Assembly: GCA_002419505.1 (NCBI GenBank)
Contig: DIGF01000012.1
Span: forward strand, 124,001 to 188,000
Direction of reading: 5' to 3'
DNA length: 64,000 nt
Source: Caryophanales bacterium UBA5729
Lineage (GTDB): Bacteria > Bacillota_I > Bacilli_A > Izemoplasmatales > Hujiaoplasmataceae
The position numbers were made by a program, and so were the translations under genes. Below the pieces are notes generated by a model. The model was given only the letters and a program-made list of their open reading frames with translations. It was not told the DNA's origin and ran no database searches. Positions 8,593 through 18,005 of this stretch are shown here, piece after piece; the stretch's first letter is position 1, and the number at the start of each line of letters is the position of its first letter.

Positions 8593-9882
8593 TTATTTCT
8601 TGATTTTAATGATTATCGGATCTTTTTGAAGTTTTATCAAGCCATCGACTACTTTTACATATTTATCAGTTAAGTAATTGCGATATTTTCCATCTTTTAT
8701 ATCTATTTTTAACTCGCCTTCAGTTTGGCCAAGATTAAATATCCCGTGATATTCTTCTACATCATTTGCAAAACTTTGATAAGCTACACCATCAATTTCA
8801 GGTATATGAACATTATAAATTCCGTTAGCGAAAATTTTCCGTTTCTTCAACTTAGCTAAATTAGCTATAAAATCGCTTATATCTATATTTTTATTAAACA
8901 ATTCTTTATCGAATAGACTAGGTTTTACATCTGAAGAAAATTCTTGACCCATATAAAGCATTGTCGCTCCTTTTTGCAAGAAAAGAAAAGCTGTCCAATT
9001 CAATATTTTTTCATAGTTATTATTGACTGCTTTTGCTATTCTATCAATATCATGGTTTTCAAGATTATGCATTTTAACGTAATTTTCTGGATAAATTTCT
9101 TCTTGACGCTTTAAACCTTCTAGATAAGGTTTAAGACTTGATTCGCCTTTTAGATAGCTTCGCATTTGTGGCTCGATGTCATAATCGTAAGCCATATCAA
9201 AGACTTGGTATATTTCTGATTCAGATGCGCAAGAAAAACCTTGATCACGCATATTTTTACAATGTTCACCGTGAACAGATTCGCTTAGCCAAATAAATTT
9301 AGGGTTTATTTTTCGCACTTGTTTTCTTGCTAAATCCCAAAAATCAAGTGGTACCATGCTAGCAACGTCACATCTATATCCATCCACACCTAAACGTGCA
9401 TAACTTACTAATACATTTAACAATTCAAACCATAGGTTTTTATCAGCTGAATAATCTAAATCATAGACATCCCACCAATCACCAACACGATTGGCTATAA
9501 CATTTTTTTCGTTGCGATAAAACCATTCTGGATGTTCAGCCAAAAGTTTTGAATCTCTGGATGTATGGTTAAAAACAATATCCATCATAACTTTTATTTT
9601 TTTAGAATGAGCAATCTCAATTAATTGTTTAAAACCTTCTAAACCGCCTAACTCATCCCTAACTGTATCATAATCTTTGATTGAATAAGGACAACCTAAA
9701 CCGCCTTTTTTATTGTTTTCACCTATTGGATGAATCGGTAATAAGTAAATCATATCGACGCCTAAAGCTTTGATTCTATTTAAATCATCAATTATTGCTT
9801 TAAAGTCTCCTGCCTCACTATAATTTCGAGTAAAAATCTGATATATCACTAGATTTCTTAATTTCGTGTTTGTTTTTCTCAT
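8593..9882 (-). CDS. GH13 alpha-amylase-family glycosidase
   Basis: A 429-residue protein with a (beta/alpha)8 barrel. Region I is DIVFNHT, region II is GVDGYRCDVAS with the catalytic Asp, region III is WLSESVHG with the acid/base Glu, and region IV is NLENHD with the transition-state Asp. No signal peptide is seen, so it acts in the cytoplasm, probably on imported malto-oligosaccharides. It is short for the family, with a reduced C-terminal domain. The divergent LacI-type gene across a 200-base gap is its likely regulator. Exact specificity is unknown. Confidence 0.9.
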   Translation of the reverse strand: MRKTNTKLRNLVIYQIFTRNYSEAGDFKAIIDDLNRIKALGVDMIYLLPIHPIGENNKKGGLGCPYSIKDYDTVRDELGGLEGFKQLIEIAHSKKIKVMMDIVFNHTSRDSKLLAEHPEWFYRNEKNVIANRVGDWWDVYDLDYSADKNLWFELLNVLVSYARLGVDGYRCDVASMVPLDFWDLARKQVRKINPKFIWLSESVHGEHCKNMRDQGFSCASESEIYQVFDMAYDYDIEPQMRSYLKGESSLKPYLEGLKRQEEIYPENYVKMHNLENHDIDRIAKAVNNNYEKILNWTAFLFLQKGATMLYMGQEFSSDVKPSLFDKELFNKNIDISDFIANLAKLKKRKIFANGIYNVHIPEIDGVAYQSFANDVEEYHGIFNLGQTEGELKIDIKDGKYRNYLTDKYVKVVDGLIKLQKDPIIIKIKK

Positions 9883-9990
9883 TTTTTAATACCTCCTGCT
9901 TTAAACATTTTACTACATTTTTCACTAAAAGTCTAATAAACGGCTAAAATTTGATATATTTCAAGAATTATAACTTTTAGAAACTCAATA

Positions 9991-10004
9991 TGTAACAAGT
10001 TACA
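9991..10004. promoter_or_regulatory. Palindromic operator between the amylase and LacI-type genes
   Basis: TGTAAC and GTTACA are perfect inverted arms around AA. The site sits about midway between the divergent starts, where a LacI-family repressor would control both. The centre is AA and not the CG of many LacI-family operators, so assignment to this regulator is tentative. Confidence 0.5.
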
Positions 10005-10022
10005 CATTTTTATCGAAATCTC

Positions 10023-10051
10023 TTTAAAAATTATGAAAAAATATGTATAAT
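10023..10051 (+). promoter_or_regulatory. Promoter of the LacI-type gene
   Basis: TTTAAA and TATAAT are separated by 17 bp, and the -10 box ends about 30 bases before the start codon. Confidence 0.55.
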
Positions 10052-10082
10052 TTACATATATTCAAAGAAGGATGTGATTTGT

Positions 10083-11054
10083 ATGGCTACAATTAAAGAT
10101 GTTGCAAAAAAAGCTCATGTAAGTGTAGCAACAGTCTCAAGAGTAATTAACCAAAAAGGATATGTTAATGAAGAAACTAGAAAATTAGTCCTTACGGCCA
10201 TAGAAGAACTGAACTATGTTCCCAACGAATTAGCAAGGTCACTGTTTCAAAAACGTTCTCATATAGTAGCTGTAGTTATGCCTCATTTAACCTCCTATTA
10301 TTTTTCTGACCTACTAGAGGTAATCGAAGATGAGACCATAAATGCGAATTATCGTCTAATGATTTGTAACTCTATGGACAATCCCGAAAAAGAAAGTAAA
10401 TACCTTAAAATATTTGAACAATATAACGTTGATGGAATAATCTTAATCTCTAATACTAATCGTATTCAAGATTATCAAAAACTTCATATTCCTATGATTG
10501 AAATCGATCATAATCTCAGCGAGGAAATTCCTTCTATAGCTTCAAATAATTATCTTGGCGGTAAATTAGCTGCAGAAAAGCTTATTAGCACTGGATGTAG
10601 AAAGATTCTGCATTTTCGTGGTCCTTCAAATTTGGTAACTGTAGCCGAAAGAACTCGAGGGTTCCATTCTGTTCTTACTAAAGATATTGCTGTTTATACT
10701 TATGATCTTGCGTTTATTTCACCGGATCCACTAGATATTGAGGAAAAAATCAACAATCACCTTGACTGTGATGGCATATTTTGTGAAAGTGACATTATTG
10801 CTATGTTAGCAATCCAATCTTTGAAAAAAATCGGCAAAAAAATTCCAGATGATGTTCAAGTTATTGGCTTTGATAATATCCAGTTAGCTAGTATGATTGA
10901 ACCGAAGATAACTACAATAGCTCAATCTACAGAAACAATTGGAAAAACCGCTCTAAATACCATGATGAGATTGATTAATGGAGAAATTCTAGAGAGTTTT
11001 AATCAAATAATAGATGTTGAATTAATAGAACGAGATACAACAAAAAAAGCCTAA
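10083..11054 (+). CDS. LacI-family transcriptional regulator
   Basis: About 323 residues from the ATG, which has AAGGATG eight bases upstream; a GTG three codons earlier is less well placed. The N-terminal helix-turn-helix is classic: MATIKDVAKKAHVSVATVSR followed by the hinge helix PNELARSLFQKRS. The periplasmic-binding-like sugar domain follows (about 60-323), with typical VIGFDNIQLASMIEPKITT. It most likely senses a malto-oligosaccharide-type effector and controls the divergent GH13 gene and itself. Its stop codon lies in a terminator shared with ogt. Confidence 0.92.
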   Translation: MATIKDVAKKAHVSVATVSRVINQKGYVNEETRKLVLTAIEELNYVPNELARSLFQKRSHIVAVVMPHLTSYYFSDLLEVIEDETINANYRLMICNSMDNPEKESKYLKIFEQYNVDGIILISNTNRIQDYQKLHIPMIEIDHNLSEEIPSIASNNYLGGKLAAEKLISTGCRKILHFRGPSNLVTVAERTRGFHSVLTKDIAVYTYDLAFISPDPLDIEEKINNHLDCDGIFCESDIIAMLAIQSLKKIGKKIPDDVQVIGFDNIQLASMIEPKITTIAQSTETIGKTALNTMMRLINGEILESFNQIIDVELIERDTTKKA

Positions 11055-11067
11055 AAAGGCTTTTTTT
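11042..11067. terminator. Bidirectional terminator made of two overlapping gene ends
   Basis: AAAAAAAGCC and GGCTTTTTTT flank a short loop. The hairpin contains the stop codon of the LacI-type gene on the plus strand and the last codons (KKPF) and stop of ogt on the minus strand. U-runs are present in both directions. Confidence 0.85.
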
Positions 11068-11506
11068 CATGATTTAGCAAAAATTGTTTTAATTCCACTC
11101 CGCCATTAAAATTACCGATTTCACCATTTTTCTTTATTACTCTATGACAGGGAATTATTAAGGGTAGAGGGTTGTTTTTACAGACAGTTCCAACTGCTCT
11201 ATCAGCCTTGTTATAACCAGCTTCTTTTGCTAGTTCAGAATATGACCAAGTTTCACCATATGGTATTTCTCTCATTGTTAGCAATACTTTTTTTGTGAAT
11301 TCAGTCTCTTCAAGTAAAATCGGAAAGTCAAAATTTTCTATTTTATGATCAAAATATTCTAATATTTGCTTTTCTGCTTTAATAATTGCTGAATCAGGTA
11401 CATCACTTTTCATTTCGGCAGATTTTAAAACTATCTTTATAATTTTCTCATTTTTTGAAAACAAGGTTATAGGTCCGATTTGAGAGATAAAACTATATTT
11501 TATCAT
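11051..11506 (-). CDS. ogt: Methylated-DNA-[protein]-cysteine S-methyltransferase
   Basis: A 151-residue suicide repair protein that removes O6-alkyl groups from guanine. The active-site motif is IIPCHRVI with the acceptor Cys. The preceding helix-turn-helix (SYSELAKEAGYNKADRAVGT) and the following NFNGG loop are intact. It overlaps the upstream hydrolase gene by 14 bp, so the two are probably one transcript. Its 3' end overlaps the LacI-type gene tail to tail by 4 bp. Confidence 0.93.
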   Translation of the reverse strand: MIKYSFISQIGPITLFSKNEKIIKIVLKSAEMKSDVPDSAIIKAEKQILEYFDHKIENFDFPILLEETEFTKKVLLTMREIPYGETWSYSELAKEAGYNKADRAVGTVCKNNPLPLIIPCHRVIKKNGEIGNFNGGVELKQFLLNHEKKPF

Positions 11507-12398
11507 TAGTGTTTTCCTCCAAAAATCGCTTTACGATTTGCTCGTATTTTTCTTTATCTGCAAAATAAGAATTTGCATGTGTGGAGTTGTTTTCCGCAAG
11601 CATTATCGTTGATTTATCGTTATTGTTGTCGTACATATCTACACTGTGTTGAAAACCAATAAACTTATCTTCCAATCCATGTATCAAAAGGATTGGAATT
11701 TTTGCGTTTTTAACAGCTGCAATTGGAGAGACTTCTTTCAAATGAACGCCAGTAATTATTTTGACAAATATGTCCACAAAAAATATAAAAAACTTCGGCA
11801 AGTGATTTTTCTTTATTTTTTCAGTTATTAATCTTCTCAAATCAGAAAAACCGCAATCACTTATCACAAACTTAACTCTCAGATCTAGTTCTTGTTCAAG
11901 TAATACTGTAGCAGAACCCATAGATTCACCATAGGTTCCTAAGTATATGTCACTGCCAAATTCATTAAAAACATCGGTAATTATGTCATACAAATCAAAC
12001 TTTTCATAATGACCAAGAGTAGAATTTTTTCCTCCGCTATCTCCATGATATCTTTGATCGAATAGTATAACACTATATCCTTCATCAAACATCATTCTTG
12101 CATATTTTATACAACCATGATGTGTGTATGTATGTCCATGAGCTATAACCACAAACTTTTTGCTTTCTTCTTTCAAGAAATAGTACAGTTTAAGTTGATA
12201 ACCAAATCTTGATTTTATATATTTAGTTTTTGATAGATATTTATCATAAAAATCAAAAAGCGTAGAATCTTTACTTTTTTCTAACTTCTCAGTATCCGCA
12301 AGACTTCTCTTCCTTGGCAAAACAATTGTAAAGGCAATTTGCAAAGAGACAAAAAGAATAATCAAAAAAATAAAAGCTAATCCTAATGCATACCACAT
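11493..12398 (-). CDS. Membrane-anchored alpha/beta hydrolase
   Basis: A 301-residue protein. One N-terminal transmembrane segment (about 3-25) anchors a cytoplasmic or surface alpha/beta-hydrolase domain. The nucleophile elbow is GESMG. The acid is the Asp in LIHGLEDKFIG and the base is the His in NSTHANSY. The oxyanion region is VIAHGHTYTHHG. It resembles the bacterial serine hydrolases annotated as BAAT- or prolyl-oligopeptidase-like lipases. Substrate is unknown. Confidence 0.85.
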   Translation of the reverse strand: MWYALGLAFIFLIILFVSLQIAFTIVLPRKRSLADTEKLEKSKDSTLFDFYDKYLSKTKYIKSRFGYQLKLYYFLKEESKKFVVIAHGHTYTHHGCIKYARMMFDEGYSVILFDQRYHGDSGGKNSTLGHYEKFDLYDIITDVFNEFGSDIYLGTYGESMGSATVLLEQELDLRVKFVISDCGFSDLRRLITEKIKKNHLPKFFIFFVDIFVKIITGVHLKEVSPIAAVKNAKIPILLIHGLEDKFIGFQHSVDMYDNNNDKSTIMLAENNSTHANSYFADKEKYEQIVKRFLEENTNDKI

Positions 12399-12412
12399 AA
12401 TAACCCTCCAAA

Positions 12413-13804
12413 TTAAATTGCAATTGCTTTTCTTCTTTTAGAAATAACTTGATTCATTTTCATATCATCTAAGCGACTTATTATATAAATGAAGGCAATA
12501 ATAATCAATAAAGCTTTAAAAATCGTAGAAATATTCAAAGACCACCAAATTCCTTCTTCCAATAAATCTTTGGTTAACCAAATAACAAAAGGAATTCTTA
12601 AAGAATTGCCAAATATCCCCACAACAGAAGGGATGTAAGACTTTCCGATTCCGTTAAAAAACCCAGCTCCGATGCCCTCTATAATCATTGGTATCTGACT
12701 TATACTGATAATCTGAAGATACCTGATACCATAACTCACAGATAAATCGTCATCAATAAAAATCCTCAATAATGTTTCAGGTATAAATAACAATAAAAGC
12801 GATATAACTAAGGCATAAGGAACAAGTATTCCCGATATGTCCCAAATACTTCTTTTAATACGTTTATATTCCCTAGCTCCAAAATTTTGTCCGACAAAAA
12901 CAGTAATGGCTGATTGAAATCCACTTGATATCATCCAAGTTAATTGTTCAATTTGAACCCCAATTCTCTGCCCAGCAACTACATTTGGTCCGAAAGCAAA
13001 AACCCTTCTGGCAATGTAGATAGATATCATTGTAAAAAACATAGACTGAATTCCCACTGGGATTCCAATGCCAATTATTTCCTTCATAGCTACTAGATTG
13101 AAATTTTTTAATCTGAATACTTTTAATGTTGGATTTAATTTTTTATAGACCAAATAAAAGATGATAAGGGTTAAGGTTTGAGCGGTAACAGTCGCTATCG
13201 CTGCCCCTTGAATGCCTAACCTAAATCCCAAGATCAGAATTGGATCAAGTATCATATTAAACACAAAACCGACAGCTAGAATTTTTAGATTAATTTTGGT
13301 TTGTCCCAAGCCTTCGTTTACTGCAATAAATCCATTAACAATAAATTGAATAAAAATGAAACCTCCGATAATCGGTATATACATCAAAGCATATTCAATA
13401 ATTTGCGGAGTATCTATATTAAATATATTTAAAAACTGTCTTTGAAAAATTAAAGTTAAACCGGAAAAAATGAAACCTAAAATCGCGGCTAACAACAGCC
13501 CGTTCGCCGCGTAAACATTAACCTTTTGGAGTTCTTTTCTACCCACGGCATGTGATACTTTTACACTGGTACCAATCTTAGCAATAAGAATAAATCCAAA
13601 AGCAAACCAAGTTAAATAAGAAACTGTACCTACTGCCGAAACTGCATTAGTTTCAACCATTCCGATTTCATCGACCCGGCCGATCCAAAAAATATCTGTT
13701 AAATTATATGCTATCTGTGAAAGGGTTGTCAATAATATTGGTAATGCTAACATAAGCATCTTTTTTAAGATCGGACCCTCGGTTACGTTGAATACCCTTT
13801 TCAT
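12413..13804 (-). CDS. MATE-family efflux transporter
   Basis: About 463 residues, with roughly twelve membrane segments in two homologous halves (N half to about 225). MATE hallmarks include LALPILLTTLSQIAYNLTD and GLGQTKINLKI in the first half and PVGIQSMFFT in the second. It expels cationic compounds using Na+ or H+ gradients. The start is the ATG with AAAAGGAG upstream; codons further upstream overlap a terminator and were discounted. Confidence 0.92.
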   Translation of the reverse strand: MKRVFNVTEGPILKKMLMLALPILLTTLSQIAYNLTDIFWIGRVDEIGMVETNAVSAVGTVSYLTWFAFGFILIAKIGTSVKVSHAVGRKELQKVNVYAANGLLLAAILGFIFSGLTLIFQRQFLNIFNIDTPQIIEYALMYIPIIGGFIFIQFIVNGFIAVNEGLGQTKINLKILAVGFVFNMILDPILILGFRLGIQGAAIATVTAQTLTLIIFYLVYKKLNPTLKVFRLKNFNLVAMKEIIGIGIPVGIQSMFFTMISIYIARRVFAFGPNVVAGQRIGVQIEQLTWMISSGFQSAITVFVGQNFGAREYKRIKRSIWDISGILVPYALVISLLLLFIPETLLRIFIDDDLSVSYGIRYLQIISISQIPMIIEGIGAGFFNGIGKSYIPSVVGIFGNSLRIPFVIWLTKDLLEEGIWWSLNISTIFKALLIIIAFIYIISRLDDMKMNQVISKRRKAIAI

Positions 13805-13825
13805 AAATACTCCTTTTAGCTTTAT

Positions 13826-13850
13826 AAAAGAACCTCTCAAAGGTTCTTTT
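13826..13850. terminator. Terminator between the HD-protein and MATE genes
   Basis: AAAAGAACCT and AGGTTCTTTT flank a five-base loop. It ends minus-strand transcription from fhs and the HD-domain gene and separates it from the MATE gene. Confidence 0.75.
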
Positions 13851-13857
13851 TTATTAT

Positions 13858-14436
13858 TTATTTTTCAATAAAATATGTGGCTTCCATATCTGCGGTTGAT
13901 AAAGCAAAGGCTAGGGGGAATCTTTGAAATGCTTCGCCAACATTTCTAACGTTTTCTGTATCAGAAAAGCCCATATGATACCTTATCGCAAAAGCCTCAT
14001 CTCTAGTCAATTTCATAAAACCAGAAATAATATATACTGATTTTTCACCATGGCCATATGGTAATTCATCTTGAAAATCGTAAGCAGGTACTTGAATCCA
14101 CTTTCCCGACTCATCTTTAACATTACGATAGGATTTTTTATAAACATTTATTTTGCATAAATCATGAAGAAGAGCCACAATAGCAATACTCTCATCAGAA
14201 AAACTAAGTTCATATAAAGTTTTTACTCTGGATCTTTCTAAGTAATCTTTTAAACATTCGTATACATTTATTGAATGCTCTACAAGGCCACCTTCTTGAG
14301 ATAGGTGAAATCTAGTTGAACAAGGTGCATCGAAAAAATCACTTTTAGAGGAAAGCAAAAAGTCTAGTAAATCTTGTGAACCTTCTCTTTTTATATATTT
14401 TTTATATAAATCGATAAATTCTTGTTTCTTTGTCAT
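13858..14436 (-). CDS. HD-domain phosphohydrolase
   Basis: A 192-residue cytoplasmic metalloenzyme of the HD superfamily. Metal ligands are visible as His in GGLVEHSINVYE, the HD pair in ALLHDLCKI, His in YGHGEKS and His in AIRYHMG. The order resembles the HD domain of YhaM-type exoribonucleases, but the nucleic-acid-binding OB part is missing, so a small-phosphoester hydrolase is equally possible. Its ATG overlaps the end of the preceding gene by 4 bp. Confidence 0.8.
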   Translation of the reverse strand: MTKKQEFIDLYKKYIKREGSQDLLDFLLSSKSDFFDAPCSTRFHLSQEGGLVEHSINVYECLKDYLERSRVKTLYELSFSDESIAIVALLHDLCKINVYKKSYRNVKDESGKWIQVPAYDFQDELPYGHGEKSVYIISGFMKLTRDEAFAIRYHMGFSDTENVRNVGEAFQRFPLAFALSTADMEATYFIEK

Positions 14437-14855
14437 ATATTAATCCCATATACCGCAGTACAATCAACTTCGTATTCCTTGTCATCGTAAGTAACTGATA
14501 TCTTTACAAGCGCTATTTCTTTAACTTTATACAATGTTTCATCGCTCAAATCCTTAATAATATACCCAACTTTAATATCGTTATCATTAAGATTTCCATA
14601 AAAAACAAAAACATCATCTTCATTATATCTTTTAGCATGACGCGGCAATAATTCATTAATAAATGAAGTCTTTTCCATGCTATCCATTATGAGAAACTTG
14701 TAAGGATTTTCTAAGTTGAATCTCTTTCTTAAAGAATCATTTAAAAAATTTTGTTCAATTGAATCTCTTGCGGTTTTGTAACTAGATTTTGCTTTTTCTA
14801 TTACATTTACTCCAAGTTTTTTAAGTTTTTCAGTAAGATTTTTTACTTCTTTCAT
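14433..14855 (-). CDS. Conserved hypothetical protein
   Basis: A 140-residue soluble protein with no family I recognise. Residues 1-45 are a basic, helical segment (LTEKLKKLGVNVIEKAKSSY). The remainder is a mixed domain ending in short strands (ISVTYDDKEYEVDCTAVYG). It lies between fhs and the HD gene, overlapping the latter by 4 bp, so translation is coupled. No role can be assigned. Confidence 0.7.
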   Translation of the reverse strand: MKEVKNLTEKLKKLGVNVIEKAKSSYKTARDSIEQNFLNDSLRKRFNLENPYKFLIMDSMEKTSFINELLPRHAKRYNEDDVFVFYGNLNDNDIKVGYIIKDLSDETLYKVKEIALVKISVTYDDKEYEVDCTAVYGINI

Positions 14856-14873
14856 TTTTTTACCTCTTTCTAA

Positions 14874-16535
14874 TTAAAATAATCCTATTATTTTTTGATC
14901 AATAACATCCATATTTTCATAAGCCCCATGTTTTGGCAATCCTGGCATAGTCATAACCGCGCCAGTTAAAGCTACAATAAACCCAGCTCCTATCGAAGGT
15001 TTAAATTCCCTTACTGTGATTTTAAAATTCGTAGGACGTCCTTTTATGTTGGCGTCATCAGACAAAGATAATGGTGTTTTTGCCATACATATACTAAGTT
15101 TATCCCATCCTAAATCATTGAAACTACTGATTTGTTCTTCAGCCGTTTCCGTATAGATGACTCCATCTGCTCCATAGATTTCCTTAGCGATTCTTTCAAT
15201 TTTTTCTTTAATACTTAAATCAAGGGTATACAACGGATTATTTTTATTGATTGATATTGCTTTATTGACAACTTTTTTCGCTAAATCTAATCCGCCTTCG
15301 CTTCCTTTTTCAAAAACTTCAGATAAAGATATTTCATGATTGTTTTTCTTAGCCCAATTCATAACAGCTTCAATTTCTAAATCAGTGTCTGTATAGAATT
15401 TATTAAGAGCTATAACATAAGGAACTTTGTATTTTTGGACACTTTCGATATGTTTTTCTAGATTAGAAATCCCTTTTGTTACAGCCGCTACATTTTCGTT
15501 ATTCATTTCTTTATCACTTACGCCACCATGAATTTTCAAAGCTCTAAGCGATACTACAATCACTACGGCGCTAGGCATTGTATCCATAGTTCTCATCTTA
15601 ATGTCCATAAATTTTTCCATTCCCAAATCCACACCAAAACCAGCTTCAGTTACAACAAAATCAGCGGCTCTAGAGGCAAAATCAGTCGCAATGATAGAGT
15701 TGCAGCCATGAGCAATATTTGCAAATGGTCCACCGTGAATCAAAGCCGGTGTCCCTTCAAGTGTTTGGACAATATTAGGTTTTATAGCTTCTCTTAAGAG
15801 CATTGCTAAGGCTCCGGTAACTTTTAAATCAGCTACAGTCACAGGCTTATCGTCTGTATTATATCCTATTACCATATCACCTAATCTTTTCTTTAAATCT
15901 TCAACATCTTTTGATAAGCATAATACAGCCATGACTTCAGAAGCTACGCTGATGTCGAAAGCATCATATCTAGGGGTCTCTTTTTTCATCGATAAGCCAA
16001 CTTGTATTTTTCTCAAAGACCTATCGTTCATATCCATAGCACGTTTCCAAATAATTTTTTCAGGATCAATATTCAACTCGTTCCCATGAAATAAGTGATT
16101 GTCAATTACGGCGCTAATTAAGTTATTTGCGGCCGTAATAGCATGTATATCTCCGGTAAAATGAAGATTTATATCTTCCATGGGAACCACTTGAGCATAA
16201 CCCCCACCCGCGGCTCCACCTTTAACACCCATAACTGGACCGAGTGAAGGTTCTCTCAACGCAATCATCGTATTAAATCCGAGTTTAGCAATTGAGTCTC
16301 CAAGACCTATTGTTGTGGTGGATTTTCCTTCGCCTGCTTTAGTTGGTGTAATCGCGGTAACTAAAATAATCTTGCCTCTTGGATTATTTTTATATCGGTT
16401 AATAGCTTCAAAACTAACCTTGGCTTTATAATTCCCATATAACTCCAATTCTTCTGTTTTTAAACCTATCTTTTCGGCTATCGTATCTATTTTAGCCATT
16501 TTTGCTTTCTGAGCAATTTCTAAATCTGTTAACAT
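14874..16535 (-). CDS. fhs: Formate-tetrahydrofolate ligase
   Basis: A 553-residue enzyme of standard length. It joins formate to tetrahydrofolate with ATP to give 10-formyl-THF, feeding purine and one-carbon metabolism. The P-loop TPAGEGKST-type motif appears as TPTKAGEGKSTTTIGLGD (about 64-81). Signature stretches REPSLGPVMGVKGGAAGGG and FANIAHGCNSI are intact. A strong ribosome binding site (GAGGAGG) precedes the ATG. It probably heads the operon with the next two genes. Confidence 0.97.
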   Translation of the reverse strand: MLTDLEIAQKAKMAKIDTIAEKIGLKTEELELYGNYKAKVSFEAINRYKNNPRGKIILVTAITPTKAGEGKSTTTIGLGDSIAKLGFNTMIALREPSLGPVMGVKGGAAGGGYAQVVPMEDINLHFTGDIHAITAANNLISAVIDNHLFHGNELNIDPEKIIWKRAMDMNDRSLRKIQVGLSMKKETPRYDAFDISVASEVMAVLCLSKDVEDLKKRLGDMVIGYNTDDKPVTVADLKVTGALAMLLREAIKPNIVQTLEGTPALIHGGPFANIAHGCNSIIATDFASRAADFVVTEAGFGVDLGMEKFMDIKMRTMDTMPSAVVIVVSLRALKIHGGVSDKEMNNENVAAVTKGISNLEKHIESVQKYKVPYVIALNKFYTDTDLEIEAVMNWAKKNNHEISLSEVFEKGSEGGLDLAKKVVNKAISINKNNPLYTLDLSIKEKIERIAKEIYGADGVIYTETAEEQISSFNDLGWDKLSICMAKTPLSLSDDANIKGRPTNFKITVREFKPSIGAGFIVALTGAVMTMPGLPKHGAYENMDVIDQKIIGLF

Positions 16536-16549
16536 TTTTTTTCCTCCTC

Positions 16550-17908
16550 TTATTTTAAACTTAGTACTGTTATACTTTCAACACTTGCGCTTTGTGGAAA
16601 CATATCAATGGGGTTAATGTACTCTACTCGATATTGATCGTTAAGATCAGAAATATTTTTTGCTAGTGTTGATGGATTACAAGATATATAAATTATTTTT
16701 TGCGGTAATACTTCTAAAACCGCTTCTATAACCGTTTCACTCATTCCGGTTCTTGGGGGATCCAAAACCAAAACGTCTGGTTTTATTTTTTTTGAGATTA
16801 ATTTGGGTAATGCTCTTTCAACATGATCCTGAATAAACTCTACATTGTTGATTTTATTTATTTTAGCATTTTCAATAGCATCGTTTACTGAAGATTCTGA
16901 ATAATCGATACCATATACTTTTTTCGCTTTTTCAGATAGGAGTATGGAAGTTATGCCTATACCTGAATACAAATCAAAGACAATCATATTATCCTTAAAA
17001 TCCACTAAACTTACAAGCAAATCGTACATTTTTTTCATTTGCACAGTATTTAGTTGATGAAAAGCATCGGCCGAAATCTTAAAAATGTATTTATCGTATT
17101 TTTCTTCAATTTTTTCAAGACCAGCCAAAAGAATTACTTGATTGCTAATCACCAAATTACTTTGCGGATTATCAATGCTATAGTTGACAGACTTAACTGT
17201 TTTTAGTTCATCTCTTAATTCCTTGGTAATTGTTTCTAATACTCTATCATATTTTTTTACCACAAAGATAACACTTGCACTATTAGTGCTCTCTAAATAA
17301 CGGACTGATAAATAAATAAGAATTCCTTCTTTATTCCTAACGTCATAAGCTTTTTGGTGATATTTTCGCATCAGTTTTAGAACACACTGGTTAATTCTAT
17401 CTACTTCTTCATGATGGACTATGCAATTGTCGATAAAAACAAAATGATTTGAATTTGGTTTATAAAAGCCCAATGCTAAACCAAAATTGGTGTTTCTAAA
17501 AGGCATTTGTGACTTATTTCGATAGTAATATGGTTTATCCATACCAATAGTTTTATTTATCAAGATTTTTTCAGTGTTGACCTTAGTATATCTCCTCAAG
17601 GACTGTTTGATTATTGATTGTTTGATTTTTAATTGTTCTTTATAATCAATATGCTGCATCTGACAGCCGTTACAATCTTGATAATACTTACAAGGCGCTT
17701 CGACTCTACGGATAGAAACCCTCTCGATTTCTAAAATTTTAGCAACAGCATAATTATCAAAACTTTTTTCAACCTCAACATTAACTATCTCTTTTAAAAT
17801 CGCTCCTGGAACAAAAACAGCTACTTTTTGATAGTAACCTATTCCTTCTCCATTGATGCCTTGTTTACGGATATCTAATTTTATTTTATCGCCCACGTTG
17901 AGTTTCAA
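16550..17908 (-). CDS. 23S rRNA (uracil-C5)-methyltransferase, RlmD/RumA family
   Basis: A 452-residue enzyme. An N-terminal TRAM domain (about 1-60) is followed by the iron-sulfur cysteine set in APCKYYQDCNGCQMQH. The SAM-binding fold contains VFDLYSGIGITSILL, LDPPRTGMS and the catalytic nucleophile in YISCNPSTLAKN. In Bacillota a homologue (RlmCD) methylates both U747 and U1939. The oxygen-sensitive cluster suits an anaerobe. Which uracil is modified cannot be told from sequence. Confidence 0.92.
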   Translation of the reverse strand: MKLNVGDKIKLDIRKQGINGEGIGYYQKVAVFVPGAILKEIVNVEVEKSFDNYAVAKILEIERVSIRRVEAPCKYYQDCNGCQMQHIDYKEQLKIKQSIIKQSLRRYTKVNTEKILINKTIGMDKPYYYRNKSQMPFRNTNFGLALGFYKPNSNHFVFIDNCIVHHEEVDRINQCVLKLMRKYHQKAYDVRNKEGILIYLSVRYLESTNSASVIFVVKKYDRVLETITKELRDELKTVKSVNYSIDNPQSNLVISNQVILLAGLEKIEEKYDKYIFKISADAFHQLNTVQMKKMYDLLVSLVDFKDNMIVFDLYSGIGITSILLSEKAKKVYGIDYSESSVNDAIENAKINKINNVEFIQDHVERALPKLISKKIKPDVLVLDPPRTGMSETVIEAVLEVLPQKIIYISCNPSTLAKNISDLNDQYRVEYINPIDMFPQSASVESITVLSLK

Positions 17909-17979
17909 TTTTAATATCTCCTATTACTTATTATAACAAATTTCACTCTAAAATAATAGAATATAACCCAATAAAAAAA

Positions 17980-18001
17980 CAAGACGAAAAATTTCGTCTT
18001 G
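17980..18001 (-). terminator. Terminator after the CapD-like gene
   Basis: CAAGACGAAA and TTTCGTCTTG flank two bases. The A7 run to the left is a U-run for the minus-strand transcript. Confidence 0.8.
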
Positions 18002-18005
18002 ATTA

